Shown here: positions 38,729 through 42,535 of the stretch, one piece after another
How the letters are laid out: every line of letters begins with the position of its first letter
Numbering within the stretch: position 1 is the stretch's first letter
Source of the DNA: Oscillospiraceae bacterium
GTDB lineage: Bacteria > Bacillota > Clostridia > Oscillospirales > Ruminococcaceae
Reading direction: 5' to 3'
Assembly (NCBI GenBank): GCA_021769525.1
Contig: JAETSQ010000021.1
Coordinates: 1 to 42,535 of the forward strand
DNA: 42,535 nt
The notes under the pieces: generated by a model
Seen by the model: only the letters and a program-made list of their open reading frames with translations
What the model was told of the DNA's origin: nothing
The model's database searches: none
Program-made: the position numbers and the translations under genes

Positions 38729-39259
38729 TCACCGCAGCACCTTCATCTGCATCCCTTCCATCACATCCAGGGCCTTGCCGTGGAGGATGGGGTCGAAGCT
38801 GCCGCAGAGCCGGGCATCGATGACGATCTCCGCGTTGGGGAAGGCGGTCTGGAGGATCACCGCGTTGGCCATGACGCACAGGTTGGTCACCAGCCCCACC
38901 AGGGTGATCTCGGTGGGCTGGTAGGGGGCCAGGTAGCTGTAGTTCTGGGCCCCGAAGGCGAACTTGGGGGCCAGGTAGACGTGGGGATGGTCCTCCTCCA
39001 TGAACCGCTCCAGCCCGCCGTAGAGCCGCCACCCCGCGGAGGCCTTTGCGCAGTGGGGGACCGGGAGATGCTTCCCCTCCCGCGTGGAGAGATAGTCCGG
39101 GCCGTGGGTATCCAGGGTGAAGACCACCGGCTGGTTTTGGCGGATGTATTCCTCCACCAGGGCCAGGATGCCCGCCTCCGGCTTTTCCGCCCCGGCAAAG
39201 CCCAGGGCCCCGTCTACAAAGTCCTTCTGATAATCCACGACCACAAGTACCTTTCCCAT
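38729..39259 (-). CDS. Cysteine hydrolase, nicotinamidase-like (isochorismatase fold)
   Basis: This is a 176-aa enzyme with the catalytic triad Asp9 (VVDYQKDFV), Lys99 (APKFAFG) and Cys128 (GLVTNLCVMANAV). The metal-site pattern of PncA-type nicotinamidases is present: Asp50, His52 (LDTHGPDY) and His69 (PVPHCAKASAGWRL). It would deamidate nicotinamide to nicotinate for NAD salvage, which would feed nadE elsewhere in the window. Other cysteine hydrolase substrates are possible. It is a lone gene on the minus strand, inserted between the DHHW gene and the DUF4358 gene. Confidence 0.85.
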   Translation of the reverse strand: MGKVLVVVDYQKDFVDGALGFAGAEKPEAGILALVEEYIRQNQPVVFTLDTHGPDYLSTREGKHLPVPHCAKASAGWRLYGGLERFMEEDHPHVYLAPKFAFGAQNYSYLAPYQPTEITLVGLVTNLCVMANAVILQTAFPNAEIVIDARLCGSFDPILHGKALDVMEGMQMKVLR

Positions 39260-39429
39260 TTTTTAAAGCCTCCCTTTTTTCTTTTGCTCCTATTTTATTC
39301 CTCCCTGGGGAGGAAAGTAAAGCCTTAGGGGGGAATTTTTTCCTTCTGCTGCAATAAAATCGAAAAAGCAGCACACTATTTATCCGGAGGACCCCAAAAT
39401 ATTACGTGTGAGAAAGGAATAGACGCAAC

Positions 39430-39945
39430 ATGATGAAACGAATTTTTTCCGCCTTCCTGGCGGCCGCCCTCCTGCTCACTGCCGCCGCCTGCGGCAAAAA
39501 AGCCCCCGCTGCCCCCGCCCTCAAGGAGGGGGTCACCCTCCAGAGCGTGGTGGACGGCATCGGTGAGGAGATCGGCATCACCATGCCCACCGAGGTGGAC
39601 GAGAGCATTTTGAAGGACCTTATCGGCATCGATCCGGCGGATGTGGAGGAGTACGCCGGCTATATCACCATGGTGATGGTCTCCGCCGACAACCTCATCG
39701 CCGTCAAGGCCAAGGAGGGCAAGGTGGAGACGGTGCAGAACGCCCTGGCGGCCCGGCAGGAAATGGTCATCAAATCCTTTGAGCAGTACCTCCCCTCCGA
39801 GCTGGATAAATCCAGGGCCGGCAAGGTCATCACCATCGGGGACTATGTTTTCCTGGTGATCCTGGGGCGGATGGACGAGGACCCCGCCTCCGAGGTGACC
39901 CTCATCGAGGAGATGATCCGCAGCAATTTTGATAATTTGACCTAA
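39430..39945 (+). CDS. DUF4358 lipoprotein
   Basis: The 171-aa product has a lipoprotein signal peptide ending TAAACGKK (Cys21) and a DUF4358-like body (VVDGIGEEIGITMPTEVDE, VSADNLIAVKAKEGKVETVQNAL, GDYVFLVILGR). DUF4358 proteins are small surface lipoproteins of unknown role that I recall lying near MBOAT/DHHW genes in Firmicutes, as here. Family assignment is by pattern and moderately sure. An adjacent second ATG (39433) is possible. A terminator follows. Confidence 0.78.
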   Translation: MMKRIFSAFLAAALLLTAAACGKKAPAAPALKEGVTLQSVVDGIGEEIGITMPTEVDESILKDLIGIDPADVEEYAGYITMVMVSADNLIAVKAKEGKVETVQNALAARQEMVIKSFEQYLPSELDKSRAGKVITIGDYVFLVILGRMDEDPASEVTLIEEMIRSNFDNLT

Positions 39946-39970
39946 ACCCGCGAAACGAAACGGACAAAGG

Positions 39971-40011
39971 AAAACCGGGAGCTATACCTAATAGATAGCC
40001 CCCGGTTTTTT
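39971..40011 (+). terminator. Terminator of the DUF4358 gene
   Basis: AACCGGGAGCTAT (from 39973) pairs with ATAGCCCCCGGTT (to about 40007), with small mismatches, and a T-run follows. The remaining bases to 40269 hold the inverted arms TTACAAA (40153-40159) and TTTGTAA (40182-40188). These probably lie in the promoter region of the next gene. No other feature is clear there. Confidence 0.75.
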
Positions 40012-40269
40012 GTTGCGAAAAATCCTGGAAAGGATGGAGGAAAAGCCAGGGGTCGGAGGAAACGGCATCCCGCCCCTGTCCCAGGAGCTGGAAAAACAAG
40101 GGGTTTTCTTCCGGATCCTGGCAAGGCTTCCACCTTTCCCCTCCGGAACGGTTACAAATTCCACTGATTATAGTTACAGTTTGTAATATACTGTAATCAC
40201 AGGAGCCGGCGGATGCCAAAAGGCCCGCGCCAGGTTCCTGGAAGTAATCAAATGGAGGAAATTTCGCAG

Positions 40270-41220
40270 ATGAAAAAGATTTTTGCGATGATCGTGGCGG
40301 CGGCCATGCTGACCCTGACAGCGGTAGCCGCCGACTTCAACCCCGGCAAGAAGATCCGCTTCAACGGCAACGAGGACCGCTGGGAAGGAGAGGTTAAGAG
40401 CATCAATACCGATAACTACTCCATCTCCAGCGTCAAGTGGGACGAGGGCCGGGACCTGGTCTCCTCGGTGACCATTGATAACGACGACGAGGTGCTGGTG
40501 GTGGCCCTGAAGCCCGACTACAAGAGCACCAAGGAAAAGACCCTGCGGGGCACCATCAAGCTGCGGGAAAAGGGGAAGACCCGGTACGCGGTGCTTTCCA
40601 TCAACGCCACCGTGGGCTTTGACGTGGTGGACCTGGTGGTGGACGCCAACGGCGACGTGGAGGTCCCCACCATCGATTCCGGCACCCTCTACCGCATCGA
40701 CGATAACGGCAAGGGCTACGGCACCATGAGCTTTTCCGCCGGCGATACCGACATCAGCGTGCGTGTCTACGACGATGAGGTGTACTACCTGCACCACAAC
40801 AGCGATGCCATCAAGAGCGTCCTCACCGCCAACCCGGACACCGATGCCGTCATCGACTTCCTGACCTTTGAGGGCACTCCCACCTTCAACTCCACCGCCA
40901 CCATGAACTTCTACGGCGTGGATGAGGACCAGACCATCTATGAGATGAAGAACGGCCGCCTCACCCGTTCCGCCGCGCGGTGGAGCGAGGATAACGGCTC
41001 CTGGGAGCTGAAGACCCGCACCCTGGGCAGCTACGTCATCTCGGATAAGGCTCTGAAGAGCCCCGCGGGCAACGACACGAACGACAACAACAATGGCGCT
41101 ACCGGCGGCACCGGCGTGGACAACCCGGAGACCGGTGCGGGTGATGTGACCGGCGTGGCTACCGCTCTGGCCCTGGCCTCCCTGGTCTCCGCCGCCGCTG
41201 TCTCCCTGAAGAAGCGGTAA
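40270..41220 (+). CDS. NPxTG-anchored surface protein of unknown function (paralogue 1)
   Basis: This is a 316-aa secreted protein with a signal peptide MKKIFAMIVAAAMLTLTAVA. The mature region is rich in Asp, Asn and Thr and has repeated short strands. The C-terminal domain contains DFLTFEGTPTFNSTATMNFY and ends with LGSYVIS. The sorting tail is NPETG at 285-289, a hydrophobic stretch, and KKR. I know no named family. The next gene has the same architecture and alignable segments. The sortase that would use NPxTG is not in the window. The start at 40270 follows GGAGG. Confidence 0.85.
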   Translation: MKKIFAMIVAAAMLTLTAVAADFNPGKKIRFNGNEDRWEGEVKSINTDNYSISSVKWDEGRDLVSSVTIDNDDEVLVVALKPDYKSTKEKTLRGTIKLREKGKTRYAVLSINATVGFDVVDLVVDANGDVEVPTIDSGTLYRIDDNGKGYGTMSFSAGDTDISVRVYDDEVYYLHHNSDAIKSVLTANPDTDAVIDFLTFEGTPTFNSTATMNFYGVDEDQTIYEMKNGRLTRSAARWSEDNGSWELKTRTLGSYVISDKALKSPAGNDTNDNNNGATGGTGVDNPETGAGDVTGVATALALASLVSAAAVSLKKR

Positions 41221-41254
41221 GCGGCACAGCAAAAAAACCACCGGAACGGATAAG

Positions 41255-41291
41255 AAGGGCCCGCTTCGCATCCCGCGGGGCGGGCCCCTTT
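41255..41291 (+). terminator. Hairpin between the two surface-protein genes
   Basis: AAGGGCCCGC (41255-41264) pairs with GCGGGCCCCTT (41280-41290). The T-run is short, so it may attenuate rather than stop transcription into the second paralogue. Confidence 0.6.
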
Positions 41292-41311
41292 GGATCAAGG
41301 AGGAACTACCT

Positions 41312-42373
41312 ATGAAGAAATTCCTTGCCCTGGGACTGGCGGTATTCCTGCTGTGGGCCGTGCCGGCCTACGGGGCGGACCTGCGCATGGAGATCAGCCT
41401 GCGCCTTACATCGGACGGGGTGGATGTCACCGAAGGGGGGCTGCGGCCGGATGAGGAGTACCGTTTTCCCATCCTGGTGCAGTACGAGGACGAGGTCCCC
41501 TCCCACCTGCGGGAGGAGGAGATGGAGGGGAAGCGCCTTTCCGTCACCGTACGCCAGGGGGGAGGCCTCATCAACACCCCCAGGATCGAGACCGAGGGGG
41601 GCCGGTACTACCTGACGGTGCGGACGAGGCCCCTCTACAACACCGGCACCCAGGAGCTGGAGCTGCTGGTGCGCCTCCAGAACAAGGCCACCGGCGGGGA
41701 GATCTCCCGCGACACCGCGCGGCTGGAGGTGGGCTCCCTGCGGATGCCCTCCGATGTGGCGGAGAGCCTGGGGGAGGGGGAGATCCTGCGGGTGGATAAC
41801 CGCTCGCCGGTCATCACCGCCCCGCAATTCCGCCTGCTGGCGGAAAAAAACTCCTACCGCCCGGTGACCCTGGCGGGGGAGGGATGGGAGTACACCGTAA
41901 ACGTCACCGACCTGGGGGCCAGGAACCTTTACAGCACCCCCGCTATAAACCGGGAGCTGGTGGAAAAGTATCCGGAGCAGGAGTTCCGGTTCCTGTCCTT
42001 CCCGGCGGAGCCGGACTTTGGAGCGCCGGGGGTCTTTTCCATGGATGTCTCGGACGCGGTCCAGGAGTTCGGCGGGGAATTTTACCTTTACCGCCTCCTG
42101 GGGAACCGCCTCTACTACCTGAAGAGCCAGTACGATGAGGAGGCGGGCCTCCTCACCTTCCGTCCCTCCCAGCTGGGCAGCTATGTCCTCACCCACCGGG
42201 AGCTGGGGAGCCTGGAGCTCACCGGCGTTTCCGCCCCCTCCCAGGGGAGCGGGGAGGAGATCCCCCAGAACCCGGACACCGGACGGAGCGCCAAGGGGCC
42301 GGCCCTGGCCGCCGCCCTGGCGCTGCTGACGGGGCTTTCCGCCGCCGCACTTTCCCTGCGCCGCAGGGGGTGA
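41312..42373 (+). CDS. NPxTG-anchored surface protein of unknown function (paralogue 2)
   Basis: This is a 353-aa secreted protein with a signal peptide MKKFLALGLAVFLLWAVPAYG. The C-terminal domain aligns with paralogue 1: FRFLSFPAEPDFGAPGVFSM against DFLTFEGTPTFNSTATMNFY, and LGSYVLT against LGSYVIS. The sorting tail is NPDTG at 320-324, a hydrophobic stretch, and RRRG. The two were probably born by duplication and have diverged heavily outside this domain. The ATG at 41312 follows AAGGAGG. Confidence 0.85.
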   Translation: MKKFLALGLAVFLLWAVPAYGADLRMEISLRLTSDGVDVTEGGLRPDEEYRFPILVQYEDEVPSHLREEEMEGKRLSVTVRQGGGLINTPRIETEGGRYYLTVRTRPLYNTGTQELELLVRLQNKATGGEISRDTARLEVGSLRMPSDVAESLGEGEILRVDNRSPVITAPQFRLLAEKNSYRPVTLAGEGWEYTVNVTDLGARNLYSTPAINRELVEKYPEQEFRFLSFPAEPDFGAPGVFSMDVSDAVQEFGGEFYLYRLLGNRLYYLKSQYDEEAGLLTFRPSQLGSYVLTHRELGSLELTGVSAPSQGSGEEIPQNPDTGRSAKGPALAAALALLTGLSAAALSLRRRG

Positions 42374-42379
42374 GGGGGT

Positions 42380-42445
42380 GGCGCAGGGACCTTCTGCGGA
42401 AGGTCCGGGGAGCCCTAACGGGACGCGAAGCGGCCCGTTAGGGCT
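42380..42445. repeat. Dispersed repeat, family A fragment with perfect hairpin
   Basis: The first 33 bp (42380-42412) match the reverse complement of 33074-33106 with one difference. Then AGCCCTAACGGG (42411-42422) pairs perfectly with CCCGTTAGGGCT (42434-42445). The CCGTTAGGGC block is shared with the elements at 985 and 9931. Confidence 0.75.
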
Positions 42446-42483
42446 GGCCGCAGGTGACAGGAGGGGTTCCCCCGCAGGGGCTA

Positions 42484-42535
42484 AGCCTCCCTCGCCGAGG
42501 GAGGTGGTCCTCCGCAAGGAGGACCGGAGGGAGTT
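42484..42535. repeat. Dispersed repeat, family B, copy 3, cut by window end
   Basis: AAGCCTCCCTCGCCGAGGGAGG starts near 42483, then GGTCCTCC-GCAA-GGAGGACC forms a hairpin and GGAGGGAGTT runs into the edge. It matches the opening of the block at 32799 closely. Confidence 0.75.

Overview
The window is one contiguous stretch of a GC-rich, anaerobic, spore-forming Firmicute. The best guess is an Oscillospirales gut bacterium of the Flavonifractor/Pseudoflavonifractor/Lawsonibacter kind. This is inferred from high GC with strong AGGAGG-type ribosome sites, frequent TTG/GTG starts, a HydS-type [FeFe]-hydrogenase sensor with a SpoIIE phosphatase, Rex, reverse rubrerythrin, a CD1871A-family small protein, a dipicolinate-synthase-like fragment, and hairpin repeats of a style I associate with this order. 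No species was assigned by search. No phage, plasmid, CRISPR array or insertion-sequence transposase was found.

Layout, left to right. (1) 84-1238, minus strand: smpB and ssrA (tmRNA) with their promoter and a shared terminator. (2) 1260-9420, plus strand: ygiQ, a ComEC-like metallo-beta-lactamase protein and its DUF3006 partner, an array of perfect hairpins, a Uma2 nuclease, then metF, a free-standing methionine synthase activation domain and a MetH that lacks that domain. A truncated DpaA-like gene faces MetH tail to tail. (3) 9931-17192: a repeat element, a DUF4230 protein, a sensory hydrogenase operon (2Fe-2S protein, HydS with PAS, SpoIIE phosphatase), a MurR/RpiR regulator coupled to a HI0933/BaiN flavoprotein, and pduL. 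(4) 17274-19866: a BlaI/BlaR1-like regulator pair and a small secreted protein, visibly more A/T-rich than their surroundings. (5) 19984-24708: an alpha/beta hydrolase, a Usp/KdpD-like protein, rex with a strong promoter, a reverse rubrerythrin with an operator at its start site, a tiny Q/N-rich gene behind a textbook forespore promoter, and an endonuclease/exonuclease/phosphatase protein. (6) 24757-27677: repeats, glutamine-dependent NAD synthase, a 117-bp-period tandem duplication and tRNA-Tyr and tRNA-Thr. (7) 27821-32737, minus strand: a tight six-gene operon (flavodoxin-like, HAD phosphatase, prmA, rsmE, VanY-like carboxypeptidase, ABC ATPase). (8) 33071-34684: TlpA / CD1871A / NapH-like redox operon, divergent from fliB. 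(9) 36186-39945: an MBOAT and DHHW (AlgI/AlgJ-like) pair with its recognisable catalytic residues replaced, a nicotinamidase-like hydrolase and a DUF4358 lipoprotein. (10) 40270-42373: two adjacent, related, NPxTG-anchored surface proteins.

How they fit together: the core is housekeeping (trans-translation, methionine/folate C1 metabolism, NAD synthesis, ribosome methylation). Around it lies redox sensing suited to a fermenting anaerobe (HydS, Rex, rubrerythrin, TlpA/NapH) and a cell-surface section. The observations most worth following are the coordinated loss of active-site residues in both members of the MBOAT/DHHW pair, the unlabelled forespore-type Q/N-rich peptide gene, and several families of folded dispersed repeats, one of which supplies the last codons of the NapH-like protein.
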